Shown: piece by piece, positions 1 to 7,549 of the stretch
Position numbering within the stretch: the first letter of the stretch is position 1
How the letters are laid out: every line of letters starts with the position of its first letter
DNA from: RGIG5057 sp964371585
GTDB taxonomy: Bacteria; Bacillota; Clostridia; TANB77; CAG-465
Direction of reading: 5' to 3'
NCBI GenBank assembly: GCA_964371585.1
Contig: CAYJMD010000008.1
Coordinates: forward strand, 1-53,770
DNA: 53,770 nucleotides
Position numbers and translations under genes: made by a program
The notes under the pieces: model-generated
Database searches by the model: none
The model's input: the letters and a program-made list of their open reading frames with translations, nothing else
Told to the model about the DNA's origin: nothing

Positions 1-14
1 AGTAATTTTTTCAT
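1..14 (-). CDS. agrD: AgrD-like autoinducing peptide precursor, 5' end only
   Basis: Only the first codons (MKKL...) lie in the window; the gene continues off the left edge. A GGAGG on the minus strand at 21-25 sits six bases ahead of the ATG at 12-14, so a real start is well supported. It lies directly downstream of agrB, where the signal-peptide precursor AgrD is normally encoded, and short AgrD proteins often begin with a Lys-rich amphipathic stretch. Identity is inferred from position only, because the peptide itself is outside the window. Confidence 0.5.
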
Positions 15-80
15 AAAATACCTCCTAATTAAATTTAACAATATTGTTATATATATAAACATATTTCTATGTTTATAACT

Positions 81-704
81 TTAATAGAGATCTTTATACT
101 CCTTTGACCATATTCCTCTTTTGCAATTTAAAAGTTTATATGCAAAATCTAATGTAAATATATTAATACTTATTAATGTTATAATTAATATTTTAATTAC
201 TTCCATGTCCATTTCAAAAATGAATATACTAGCATGAATAATAATTAATGAAATAAATCCACATACTTTTAAAAGTCTTCTTTTTTCTTTATTTATAATC
301 GGGACTTCTTCTGTATCTGCTGGAGCATGTTTATATATTACATATAAAGAGAATATGAAATTAGAAATATATAGACCATAAATAATATAAATATGCATAT
401 CTATATATTTAGCAAAAAATACAGGCAATAATAAATAGATTGTACTATAAATAAGACATTTAATATTATCATCTGCATGAGCTCCGCCAACAAACGTTTT
501 ATAACATGCTGAAAACAATATTACTAACAAAGCTTCTTTAAGCCATCCTATAAAAAAACAAAACGTTAATATTAAAATGTATTTTGATATATCTTCAATT
601 AATTTTTGTACACCAAATTGTAATACATCTTTTGCATCTTGATCCATATAATCATCATCTTGAAGTTTTTCTACTAGATACATACTTATTTTTTCAATCA
701 TCAT
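81..704 (-). CDS. agrB: AgrB, accessory gene regulator peptide-processing protease
   Basis: Integral membrane cysteine endopeptidase that trims the AgrD precursor and forms the thiolactone of the autoinducing peptide. The 207-residue protein has the family length and about four to six hydrophobic segments. The catalytic pair is visible in TFVGGAHADDNIKCL: His76 and Cys83, with the usual GG before the histidine. Two ATG codons stand in tandem (702-704 and 699-701) behind a GGAGG at 710-714; the second has the better spacing. The agrD start follows 67 bases downstream. No AgrC kinase or AgrA regulator is seen, so the sensor is either beyond the left edge or elsewhere. Confidence 0.9.
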   Translation of the reverse strand: MMIEKISMYLVEKLQDDDYMDQDAKDVLQFGVQKLIEDISKYILILTFCFFIGWLKEALLVILFSACYKTFVGGAHADDNIKCLIYSTIYLLLPVFFAKYIDMHIYIIYGLYISNFIFSLYVIYKHAPADTEEVPIINKEKRRLLKVCGFISLIIIHASIFIFEMDMEVIKILIITLISINIFTLDFAYKLLNCKRGIWSKEYKDLY

Positions 705-721
705 TACTACCTCCTGATTGA

Positions 722-750
722 ATTATATATTGAATTTTTGAATCAAACAA
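722..750 (-). promoter_or_regulatory. Possible agrB promoter
   Basis: On the minus strand, TTGTTT (745-750) and TATAAT (722-727) are separated by 17 bases. The predicted transcript would start almost at the Shine-Dalgarno of agrB, which is unusually close. A short inverted repeat, TACAT / ATGTA at 755-759 and 766-770, lies just upstream and could be an operator. Confidence 0.4.
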
Positions 751-802
751 TAGGTACATTGTTAAATGTATTTTTTTTATTGCGAAAAGTTATTTTATTT
801 TT

Positions 803-809
803 TTCGACA
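803..809 (-). promoter_or_regulatory. Possible Spo0A box in agrB-dut intergenic region
   Basis: The minus strand carries the 7-base Spo0A core TGTCGAA. It lies about 75 bases upstream of the agrB promoter and 35 bases upstream of the dut -35 element. A single 7-mer in AT-rich DNA is weak evidence. Confidence 0.3.
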
Positions 810-843
810 CTATTTTTTAACATTTTACAACACTTTTAAATTA

Positions 844-872
844 TTGCATTAAACATTATACTATGATATAAT
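844..872 (+). promoter_or_regulatory. SigA promoter of dut
   Basis: TTGCAT at 844-849 and TATAAT at 867-872 are separated by exactly 17 bases, and the dut ATG follows 23 bases after the -10. Confidence 0.75.
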
Positions 873-895
873 TAAAATAATTTAGGAGGAATCAC

Positions 896-1372
896 ATGAA
901 AAATAGAGGTTTTGAAATTTGTTCAAAATATATAAATGATAATTTAAATTTACCAGTAAGAAAAACTAAACATTCTGTAGGATATGATATTGAGGCTTGT
1001 GAAGATACAGTAATACCTTCAATATTTAAATCAATTTTTACATTTAAAAGAATTATGCCAACGCTTGTTAAAACAGGAATCAAATCATATTTTAATAATG
1101 ATGAAGTTTTAATTTTAGCTAATAAAAGTTCTTTTCCTTTCAAAAAAGGATTAGTAATGTCAAATAGTATAGGTATCATTGAATCTGACTATTACAATAA
1201 CGAATCTAATGAAGGTGAACTTATGTATTCATACTACAACTTTTTCCCTATTAGTTTAAAAATAAAAAAAGGTGATACTATAGGACAAGCATACTTTCAA
1301 AAATTTTTAATTACAGATAACGACAATGCAGAGGGTATAAGAACAGGTGGATATGGTAGCACTTCAAAATAG
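896..1372 (+). CDS. dut: Deoxyuridine 5'-triphosphate nucleotidohydrolase (dUTPase)
   Basis: Hydrolyses dUTP to dUMP and pyrophosphate, keeping uracil out of DNA and supplying the dTMP precursor. The 158-residue protein shows the five trimeric dUTPase motifs in order: GYDIEA (about 29-34), the ANKSSFPFKKGL region, GIIESDYYNNE with the catalytic Asp, KKGDTIGQAYF, and a C-terminal RTGGYGSTS arm that closes over the active site. An AGGAGG at 884-889 fixes the start at the first ATG. It is monocistronic, with its own promoter and a shared hairpin after the stop. Confidence 0.93.
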   Translation: MKNRGFEICSKYINDNLNLPVRKTKHSVGYDIEACEDTVIPSIFKSIFTFKRIMPTLVKTGIKSYFNNDEVLILANKSSFPFKKGLVMSNSIGIIESDYYNNESNEGELMYSYYNFFPISLKIKKGDTIGQAYFQKFLITDNDNAEGIRTGGYGSTSK

Positions 1373-1376
1373 CAAA

Positions 1377-1400
1377 AAGTACACTATTTATAGTGTACTT
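1377..1400. terminator. Bidirectional terminator between dut and the 141-aa gene
   Basis: A perfect 10-bp stem (AAGTACACTA / TAGTGTACTT) with loop TTTA. The hairpin contains the stop codon of the minus-strand gene. The T-run is better on the minus strand (ACTTTTTG) but CTTTTAT follows on the plus strand too. Confidence 0.8.
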
Positions 1401-1809
1401 CTTTTATAAGATTAAATATTCTTTTCTTTTCATTTTCATTTAAAAAAATCAGATTTTTACTTGATGAAAATATTATATCAAGTATAATTTCATTATTTTT
1501 TACTACAATATTTAATGGCGTATAACCATATACAGCATCTCTATATGCTAAGTTATTATCATTCATATAATTTTTAATTGTAGATAAATATTTTGCTCTT
1601 GATAATATATCAAATTTTTCTGCTTTTAATATTTTCTCACATTCTAAATCTAAATGAATAGCACATATATAAACATTATATCTTTCAAATATCATATCTC
1701 CATAAGTCCATAGTAAAGATTCTAACTTTTTCTTTCCTGAATCATCAAATAATAACAATTCTTCAAAATAGTTAATCATTGCTGTTGCTGTACTAAATTT
1801 TCCTTCCAT
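1384..1809 (-). CDS. Hypothetical protein, 141 aa
   Basis: I do not recognise the family. The protein is soluble, rich in Lys, Glu and Ile, with a helical first half (residues 1-90) and a short beta-rich stretch (YTPLNIVVKNNEIILDIIF) before a Lys-rich C-terminus. There is no signal peptide or membrane segment. AGGAG in good position supports the ATG at 1809, and a consensus SigA promoter lies upstream (1855-1883), so it is probably expressed in growth as a single gene. Its stop lies inside the terminator shared with dut. Confidence 0.75.
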   Translation of the reverse strand: MEGKFSTATAMINYFEELLLFDDSGKKKLESLLWTYGDMIFERYNVYICAIHLDLECEKILKAEKFDILSRAKYLSTIKNYMNDNNLAYRDAVYGYTPLNIVVKNNEIILDIIFSSSKNLIFLNENEKKRIFNLIKEVHYK

Positions 1810-1854
1810 AGTATCACTCCTTATTAAATTTGTGTTTATTATTCTGTTACTTTA

Positions 1855-1883
1855 ATTATACCAGTGCAAACGATTATTGTCAA
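1855..1883 (-). promoter_or_regulatory. SigA promoter of the 141-aa gene
   Basis: Minus strand TTGACA (1878-1883), 17-base spacer, TATAAT (1855-1860). A full consensus match. Confidence 0.85.
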
Positions 1884-1886
1884 CAA

Positions 1887-1919
1887 AAACAGCTATAAAT
1901 ATTTAATTTATAACTGTTT
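1887..1919 (-). terminator. Terminator after the FAD oxidoreductase
   Basis: Minus-strand hairpin with arms AAACAGTTATAAAT and ATTTATAGCTGTTT (one G-U pair) followed by TTGTT. It sits just after the stop at 1930 and abuts the next promoter. Confidence 0.7.
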
Positions 1920-1929
1920 CGTATTATTT

Positions 1930-3492
1930 TTATTTACTTTCTAATACTTTTATTGCAACTTTGATACCATCAATAGCAGCAGTCATTATTCCTCCTGCAT
2001 ATCCAGCTCCTTCTCCACATGGATAAAGTCCTTGTATATTTGACATCATTGTTTCTATATCTCTAGTTATTTGAATCGGAGAAGATGTTCTTGTTTCTAC
2101 TCCTGTAAGAATTGCATCTTTGTCTGCAAATCCTTTTATTGATTTATCCATATCTTTAAGAGCTAGTTTTAAACTTTCTCCTACAAACTCTGGTAATATT
2201 TCATTTAAATTTGAAAGTGTTATTCCAGGTGTATATGTTGGGTTTACTTTCCCTAATGATTCCGTTCTTTTATTATTTAAAAAATCTTCTACTCTTTGAA
2301 CAGGTGCATTATAATTAGATCCACCTAATACAAAAGCTTTCTTTTCTAAATCTTCTTGAAAGTATATACCAGCAAGAGGATCATCTGTTTTAAAATCATT
2401 CTCATTTACATTAACAAGTAATGCGCTGTTAGAATTAATGCCATCTCTTAAATACTTACTCATCCCATTTGTTACTACCGTGTTTTCTTCAGAGGAAGAT
2501 GCCATTACATAGCCACCAGGACACATACAAAATGTATATGCTGTTCTTCCATTTGCTAATTGTTTAACTAGTTTATACTCTGCTGGTGGTAATTTTAATT
2601 TAGTAATATTCCCATATTGAGAATTATTTATATCTTTTTGTAAGTGTTCAATTCTAACACCTACAGCAAAATTTTTAGGTTTCATTACTACATTTAAATC
2701 TTTTAATAATTTAAATGTATCTTTAGCGCTATGTCCTATTGCTAAAACTACAGTATCTGTTTCAATTTCACCTAATTTTTCACATATTACTTTTTTAATA
2801 TTACCATTTTCTACTATTATATCCACTAACTTTTCATTGAAGTGCACTTTAGCACCTTTAGATATTAAATAATTTCTAATATTTTTAACAACTAAAATTA
2901 AGTTGTCTGTTCCAACATGAGGTTTAGCATTATATAATATTTCTTCTGGAGCACCAAATTTAACTAATTCTTTTAGTACGGTTTTTATAAATTTGCTTTT
3001 ATTACCTGTATTTAGTTTACCATCTGAAAAAGTTCCTGCTCCCCCTTCTCCAAATTGGATATTAGATCTAACATTTAATTTTCTATTAATTATAAAGTCT
3101 TCTACATCTTTTACTCTTTCTTCTACTTTTGATCCTTGCTCGATGATTACTGGTTTTATACCGGCATTAACCATAGTAAGGGCAGCAAATAGTCCTGCAG
3201 GGCCCATACCTACAACAACAGGAGATAGTTTACTTTCTCTTACTGTTTGTACAGCATATTCCTCTTCTTTAGGTATTATATTAAACACTTCTTCATATTT
3301 ACTATCAATAAATTCAATATCTATTGTATAATTATAATAGACATCATTTTTATTTCTGGCATCAATACTTTTCTTATATATATTCCATTTTTTAATATTA
3401 TTTATATTTATTCTTCTTATTTTACATATATTTTTAATTAATAATTCGTTTGTTAAGTCTTCACGAATTTTAATATTATTAATTCTAATCAT
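1930..3492 (-). CDS. FAD-dependent oxidoreductase (COG2509-type)
   Basis: A 520-residue flavoprotein of the uncharacterised FAD-dependent dehydrogenase group. The dinucleotide-binding motif VVVGMGPAG is at about residues 92-100, after an N-terminal ~85-residue domain typical of this group. The C-terminal GLYPCGEGAGYAGGIMTAAIDG (about 488-509) is the second FAD contact found in these proteins. Substrate and partner are unknown. It follows the ATP-grasp gene by 22 bases, so the two form one operon, although no functional link is evident. The ATG at 3492 has only a weak ribosome binding site. Confidence 0.85.
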   Translation of the reverse strand: MIRINNIKIREDLTNELLIKNICKIRRININNIKKWNIYKKSIDARNKNDVYYNYTIDIEFIDSKYEEVFNIIPKEEEYAVQTVRESKLSPVVVGMGPAGLFAALTMVNAGIKPVIIEQGSKVEERVKDVEDFIINRKLNVRSNIQFGEGGAGTFSDGKLNTGNKSKFIKTVLKELVKFGAPEEILYNAKPHVGTDNLILVVKNIRNYLISKGAKVHFNEKLVDIIVENGNIKKVICEKLGEIETDTVVLAIGHSAKDTFKLLKDLNVVMKPKNFAVGVRIEHLQKDINNSQYGNITKLKLPPAEYKLVKQLANGRTAYTFCMCPGGYVMASSSEENTVVTNGMSKYLRDGINSNSALLVNVNENDFKTDDPLAGIYFQEDLEKKAFVLGGSNYNAPVQRVEDFLNNKRTESLGKVNPTYTPGITLSNLNEILPEFVGESLKLALKDMDKSIKGFADKDAILTGVETRTSSPIQITRDIETMMSNIQGLYPCGEGAGYAGGIMTAAIDGIKVAIKVLESK

Positions 3493-3514
3493 TTATATTC
3501 TCATTTCTTGCTTA

Positions 3515-4726
3515 TTAGCGTTTTTTAGTATATTTTTTAAAGTTTGCAAAATGTGTTAATTGAGATTTATATAATCTTGCTAATCTAATAGGATCATTAT
3601 CTTCTTTGAAATATAACGGATTAACAAAATTCTTACTTGCTATCAATTTTTTCATTTTATCTTTATATGCAGGTGCATACTTAAAAGCAACTTCTTTAGG
3701 AACGACAAGCCATAAATTACTTTTATCACAAATATTCATTTTAATTTCTTTGCCATATACATATTCATCTACAATTATTTTAGCTATATTACATCCAGAA
3801 CCTGTTACATAGTAGTTGCTTCTACCCTGTCTTACATTCATTTCAAATACTTTATATTTCTTATCTCTAGGATCATATTTAATATCACAATTAGAAAAAC
3901 CTGTATAATTTAAATCTTCATATAGTTTTTTCATAGTCTCACATAATTTTTTATTTTTTTCAGTTATAATTACAGCATGATTTCCTATACCATATGGAGT
4001 ATGTTCTTCTAGTAATACATGTCCTAAACACATCATTTTAACTTTATTATTTTTATCTGAATACGAAGTAAGGACATACATATTAGTATCATCACCAGGT
4101 ATAAACTCTTGTAGAATTAACTTATCTTTGTATCCTGATGTATATATAGCTTCTAATGTTGTTTTAAGTTCTTTATCAGTATCAAGTATGAATACTTTTT
4201 CTTGTCCTTCAAATTTGTTTATATAATATTCTATTTGATTAGAAGGTTTTACAACATATGGAGCTTTAAAGTTTAATTTTAAATCTTTATAATCATTAAT
4301 AGAAATAACTCTCGTTTTAGGATATGGTATATTGTGTTTTTCACATAAATCATAAAAGAAAGACTTGTCCATTATATTATTAAGTAATTTATGTTCAGAG
4401 TATGGAATTATAATATCTTTATTTAATTTAGATCTGTTTTTTGTTATACAACTAACATAACTATCCCCACAACCAATTAAAATTATTTTTTTATTCTTAT
4501 TTTCTTTTACAAAAGTATTTACTGTTTTTACAAGTATATCATCTGTATCTAAATTTTTAACTTCTGTAAAATCAACTAGTTTACTTTTATAACAAGTACT
4601 AATAGTAGCTTTACCAAATACTTTAGACTTCACCTTATACTCTTCATAAAAAGCACGAGCCATACTGTATACATTTATATCATTTCCCAGTAGTACTGGT
4701 AAAAATTCTTTTTCTTCAAACTGCAT
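3515..4726 (-). CDS. ATP-grasp carboxylate-amine ligase (D-aspartate ligase-like)
   Basis: A 403-residue ATP-grasp enzyme that would join a carboxylate to an amine through an acyl-phosphate. The ATP-grasp fold is seen from about residue 120: HNIPYPKT, then APYVVKPSN (nucleotide-binding lysine), LILQEFIPGDD, and the metal-binding KYKVFEMNVRQGRSNYYV. Overall layout resembles D-aspartate ligases that add a side-chain residue to peptidoglycan precursors, but the substrate cannot be read from sequence. It is the first gene of an operon with the FAD oxidoreductase and has a consensus promoter. Confidence 0.75.
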   Translation of the reverse strand: MQFEEKEFLPVLLGNDINVYSMARAFYEEYKVKSKVFGKATISTCYKSKLVDFTEVKNLDTDDILVKTVNTFVKENKNKKIILIGCGDSYVSCITKNRSKLNKDIIIPYSEHKLLNNIMDKSFFYDLCEKHNIPYPKTRVISINDYKDLKLNFKAPYVVKPSNQIEYYINKFEGQEKVFILDTDKELKTTLEAIYTSGYKDKLILQEFIPGDDTNMYVLTSYSDKNNKVKMMCLGHVLLEEHTPYGIGNHAVIITEKNKKLCETMKKLYEDLNYTGFSNCDIKYDPRDKKYKVFEMNVRQGRSNYYVTGSGCNIAKIIVDEYVYGKEIKMNICDKSNLWLVVPKEVAFKYAPAYKDKMKKLIASKNFVNPLYFKEDNDPIRLARLYKSQLTHFANFKKYTKKR

Positions 4727-4748
4727 TTACAATCACTTCCTTTGCTTT

Positions 4749-4777
4749 ATTGTATCATGTCGATTTTTAGTTGTCAA
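4749..4777 (-). promoter_or_regulatory. SigA promoter of the ATP-grasp/FAD operon
   Basis: Minus strand TTGACA (4772-4777), 17-base spacer, TACAAT (4749-4754). Confidence 0.8.
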
Positions 4778-4820
4778 TAAAATCCACTTAGTTTTAAAGC
4801 TACTACCACACATATAGCAA

Positions 4821-4845
4821 AAGAAACAGAAATATTCTGTCTCTT
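4821..4845 (-). terminator. Terminator after yabG
   Basis: Minus-strand arms AAGAGACAGAA and TTCTGTTTCTT with a 3-base loop, then TTTTGC. It lies about 80 bases after the yabG stop. Confidence 0.75.
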
Positions 4846-4923
4846 AAAATTATTATTTGCAATTTTAATTTTATTTTTTTAAAAAATATATCACATATAT
4901 ATTACTCTGCCAATAAATGTATT

Positions 4924-5781
4924 TTATAATCCGGGCATCCCTTCTCTGTATTGTCCTCTTGTTTGTACTCCCCCTATACCACTTATTCCTTCTCTAGTAT
5001 TTGAAATTATATTAGCTAGAGGAATAAATTTATCTACAGGAGTATATGCAATAGATTCTGCAACAATTATTGGATCTAACATATCAATTAAAACACGTTT
5101 AGGTGCTGAAGCAAAATTAGCTCCTGCAGATATAATAGCTTCATAATAACTTTGACAAGCCCCTGCAAATATGACTAGATTATCTAGATTATGTTCATAT
5201 CTTCTTGCTTCTAAAACACTTTGTATGTAATATTTTGAATATTTATAATTATTTATATCATATATATCATGCTTCTTTTTGAAAAATGAATCATGTCCTG
5301 TTAGTATTAATATATTAGGTCTTATTTTCTGCAATAGTCCATATACATGCTTGTACTGCTCTGCTTCTGGTATATTATATACATAAGCGGTAAGTCCAAG
5401 TTTTTCATAATTTTCCTTACACTTACCTGTATATTCTTTATCACCATCAATATGTAATATTATTCCAGGCTTTTTATATATTTTATCTCTAGAATACATA
5501 GTATTGTTTGGAATATTTATATCACGTATATTAAATTTTTGATTAATTCCACTATAGCATCTATTTAATTTAAGTCTAGTTTTTCTATCTTGTTCTTTTA
5601 CATGCCTAGTTTTTTCTTCTTCATTAATATGAACTAAATCGCTAATACTACTATCTGCTGCAATTCTAACTGTTACACCTACTAAATCAGCAATATTATT
5701 GTTTATCTTTACTATTTTAAATATAATATCTCTATTATATGAATTTCTAGCAACTATATCTCCTATTTTAAAGTTTTCTAT
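4924..5781 (-). CDS. yabG: Sporulation-specific protease YabG
   Basis: YabG is the protease that processes spore coat proteins late in sporulation. About 285 residues. It has an N-terminal FKIGDIVARNSY domain and a C-terminal region with the candidate catalytic His in LTGHDS and Cys in FAGACQS; the end GIGGVQTRGQYREGMPG is typical. The nominal ATG at 5794-5796 cannot be the start: GGAGG at 5790-5794 overlaps it and no other ribosome binding site lies upstream. The in-frame ATA at 5779-5781, eight bases after GGAGG, gives (M)ENFKIGD, close to the usual YabG N-terminus. A SigK-type -10 lies directly upstream. Identity is firm; the ATA start is inferred. Confidence 0.88.
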   Translation of the reverse strand: MENFKIGDIVARNSYNRDIIFKIVKINNNIADLVGVTVRIAADSSISDLVHINEEEKTRHVKEQDRKTRLKLNRCYSGINQKFNIRDINIPNNTMYSRDKIYKKPGIILHIDGDKEYTGKCKENYEKLGLTAYVYNIPEAEQYKHVYGLLQKIRPNILILTGHDSFFKKKHDIYDINNYKYSKYYIQSVLEARRYEHNLDNLVIFAGACQSYYEAIISAGANFASAPKRVLIDMLDPIIVAESIAYTPVDKFIPLANIISNTREGISGIGGVQTRGQYREGMPGL

Positions 5782-5798
5782 TTTAATCACCTCCATTA

Positions 5799-5826
5799 TA
5801 TTGTATGATGATTATATAATTTAGTG
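5799..5826 (-). promoter_or_regulatory. SigK-type promoter of yabG
   Basis: Minus strand CATACAATA (5799-5807) matches the SigK -10 CATANNNTA exactly, and its first eight bases also match the SigE -10. CACT (5823-5826) lies 15 bases upstream as the -35 'AC' element. The transcript would begin near the GGAGG, giving a very short leader. yabG is SigK-controlled in Bacillus subtilis. Confidence 0.6.
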
Positions 5827-5900
5827 TTAAAATAGTAATTTTTATGGTTGTACTTTAATCTTAAATGATATATTACTATATTACTTTGAAAAAATAAATA

Positions 5901-5945
5901 TTATACTATATTACATTGCATTGCATTATATTATATTATATTATA
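5901..5945. repeat. Pentanucleotide tandem repeat in a promoter
   Basis: Nine 5-base units in register: TTATA, CTATA, TTACA, TTGCA, TTGCA, then TTATA four times. The last units form the spacer of the promoter at 5921-5949, and the TTGCA units provide its -35 element. Confidence 0.8.
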
Positions 5946-5949
5946 TAAT
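5921..5949 (+). promoter_or_regulatory. SigA promoter of the 65-aa membrane protein
   Basis: TTGCAT (5921-5926), 17-base spacer made of TTATA repeats, TATAAT (5944-5949). A second TTGCAT lies one repeat unit upstream (5916-5921), and a second TATAAT is at 5955-5960. Confidence 0.65.
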
Positions 5950-5977
5950 TATGATATAATAGGAGGTAACAAATATT

Positions 5978-6175
5978 ATGAATTCAATATCAGCTATTAT
6001 TCTTACAATATTAGTAATAATACTATCAATATTAACTTTGATGAGTATTGTTTCATTAGAATTTTTTTCTAGATCTCTACTTATATTATTGCTTATACAA
6101 CTTTTACTGGACTTATGTTGCTATACTTACAAAGAGATAAAAAAAAGAAAAAAAGATTCAAAAGATCAAAAGTAA
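5978..6175 (+). CDS. Small two-helix membrane protein, 65 aa
   Basis: Unrecognised. Residues 5-25 and about 30-48 are strongly hydrophobic, separated by SLEFFSR. The last 17 residues are very Lys-rich (KEIKKRKKDSKDQK) and would lie in the cytoplasm. AGGAGG at 5961-5966 lies 11 bases before the ATG, slightly long. It has its own promoter, containing a pentanucleotide repeat, and a strong terminator. It is convergent with the DUF308 gene and divergent from yabG. Confidence 0.7.
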   Translation: MNSISAIILTILVIILSILTLMSIVSLEFFSRSLLILLLIQLLLDLCCYTYKEIKKRKKDSKDQK

Positions 6176-6178
6176 ATC

Positions 6179-6217
6179 AAACCCTCTTTATTAGAAGTTA
6201 TCTAATAGAGAGGGTTT
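6179..6217. terminator. Bidirectional terminator
   Basis: A 16-bp stem (AAACCCTCTTTATTAG / CTAATAGAGAGGGTTT, one mismatch) with a 7-base loop, then TTATTTTAT on the plus strand. It serves the 65-aa gene and probably the converging DUF308 gene. Confidence 0.88.
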
Positions 6218-6225
6218 ATTTTATA

Positions 6226-6777
6226 TTATTCTTTATTCTTAGATCTACCAATAAGCATTAGTGTTGCACCTATAATATTAATAGTTTCATTTGCTATAAT
6301 AGCAAAACCAGCAATACTGCTTACAGTTGCTATAGCTTCAAATGGATTTACTATTATTACTATACCTAGTATGAGTGTAAGTATTGCCATTATAAGTGTA
6401 TATGTATATCTACTAGCGTTTAAATTTCTAAGATTAAGCGCTACTTGTATTCTAATAATACTAGCAAGTATAATCCAAATCCCTGCTATTAAAACAATAA
6501 AAGATTGTATAATTAATGGGTTTATAACAAGTATAAGACCTATTGATAAAGAAATTATACCAATAATTAATCTAAAATTAAATATTGTTATTTCTCTTTT
6601 AGATTTAAAATACATTATAGCGTTTAAAGCTCCTATAACAATACATACTATTCCTATAACCGTCGTTACCATACTTAAAGATGCTATCGGATCATTTATA
6701 AATATAACTGCAAGAATAATTAAAATAATTGATACAGCAATAGATTTAAAACAATATTTATTTATATATTCTTTCAT
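6226..6777 (-). CDS. DUF308 / HdeD-like membrane protein
   Basis: A 183-residue protein with six hydrophobic helices arranged as three helix pairs, each pair carrying an N-P turn (FINDPIAS, LVINPLII, IIVNPFEA). This threefold arrangement is that of the HdeD/DUF308 family, which includes a membrane protein linked to acid resistance in E. coli; no biochemical role is known. GGGAGG fixes the ATG at 6777. A separate promoter lies between it and the upstream secretion-type operon, so it may not belong to that operon. Confidence 0.8.
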   Translation of the reverse strand: MKEYINKYCFKSIAVSIILIILAVIFINDPIASLSMVTTVIGIVCIVIGALNAIMYFKSKREITIFNFRLIIGIISLSIGLILVINPLIIQSFIVLIAGIWIILASIIRIQVALNLRNLNASRYTYTLIMAILTLILGIVIIVNPFEAIATVSSIAGFAIIANETINIIGATLMLIGRSKNKE

Positions 6778-6804
6778 ATTTCCTCCCTAACATACTTATA
6801 TTAT

Positions 6805-6833
6805 ACAATCAATTCATACAAAAGTAAATAGAT
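6805..6833 (-). promoter_or_regulatory. Probable promoter of the DUF308 gene
   Basis: On the minus strand a TATAAT about 20 bases before the Shine-Dalgarno is preceded, 17 bases upstream, by TTTACT. Boundaries are approximate. Confidence 0.45.
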
Positions 6834-7537
6834 TATATTATTCTACATGTTTCTAGTTGAAATTCAGATAATTTTTCTTGTTTATTATTTACAAATTCCA
6901 TCACATTATTAATAAATTTAAATTCGTTTTTAAGAAAACTACTTGATGATATAACATTCTTTTTACTTTTAATTTCAGAAAACAATTCATTAATTTTATT
7001 TAAATCAAAATTTTCATAATTTTCTTTCCAACTTTCAAATAGTGATTTAATACTATTTTGTTTTTCTTGCATTTTTTCAATTACACCTGATAATTTATTG
7101 GTAAAGTTTTTGCTGTTAATAAAATTCTTTATATCTTCTTTATAATTACTTATTACATCTGCAAGTAAATTGTTTTTTATATGCTTGTCCAGTACTATAT
7201 CAACTGCTGCTGATAAACCTTCTCTTAAGCCGCCTTTAAGTGCAACATCTGTTATTTTACTAATATCTTTAACTATATCTATTGGGGCTGATATAAACTC
7301 AATTCCTTCACGTACACTACTTGTAACTGCAGTATGCACTATTTTACCAAAATCTTTTGTTTGCAAAGATTTATTTACATCTATTAATACATCTTTTATA
7401 TTGTCTTGTATAGGCATAGCTTTTATTACATATTCACTTCCTCTATTTATCACCTCTGTTACTATTTTACCAAACGTTTTAGTTTCTTTACTTAAGTCTA
7501 TATCTTTAATTAGATCATTTACTAATTCTAAATTCAT
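6833..7537 (-). CDS. Hypothetical repeat-containing protein at the end of the VirB4/Tad-like operon
   Basis: No family recognised. The 234-residue soluble, helical protein has an internal repeat in its first half: TKTFGKIVTEVI...IQDNIKDVLIDV (about 19-55) resembles TKDFGKIVHTAV...IDIVKDI (about 59-92), and LREGLSAAVDIV (about 103-114) echoes VREGIEFI. The second half is charged and probably coiled (KMQEKQNSIKSLFESWKENY). There is no signal peptide or membrane helix. A GGAGG five bases from the ATG and a 12-base gap after the TadB/C-like gene place it in the same operon, so it may be a cytoplasmic partner or substrate of that machinery. Confidence 0.7.
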   Translation of the reverse strand: MNLELVNDLIKDIDLSKETKTFGKIVTEVINRGSEYVIKAMPIQDNIKDVLIDVNKSLQTKDFGKIVHTAVTSSVREGIEFISAPIDIVKDISKITDVALKGGLREGLSAAVDIVLDKHIKNNLLADVISNYKEDIKNFINSKNFTNKLSGVIEKMQEKQNSIKSLFESWKENYENFDLNKINELFSEIKSKKNVISSSSFLKNEFKFINNVMEFVNNKQEKLSEFQLETCRII

Positions 7538-7549
7538 TTTTCCTCCTTC

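Noticed and set aside
5901..5945. CRISPR-like array
   Set aside because: The unit is only five bases without spacers; it is a simple tandem repeat.
6371..6790. Plus-strand ORF (139 codons) over the DUF308 gene
   Set aside because: Hydrophobic only because it mirrors a membrane protein gene; the minus-strand frame has a proper ribosome binding site and repeat structure.
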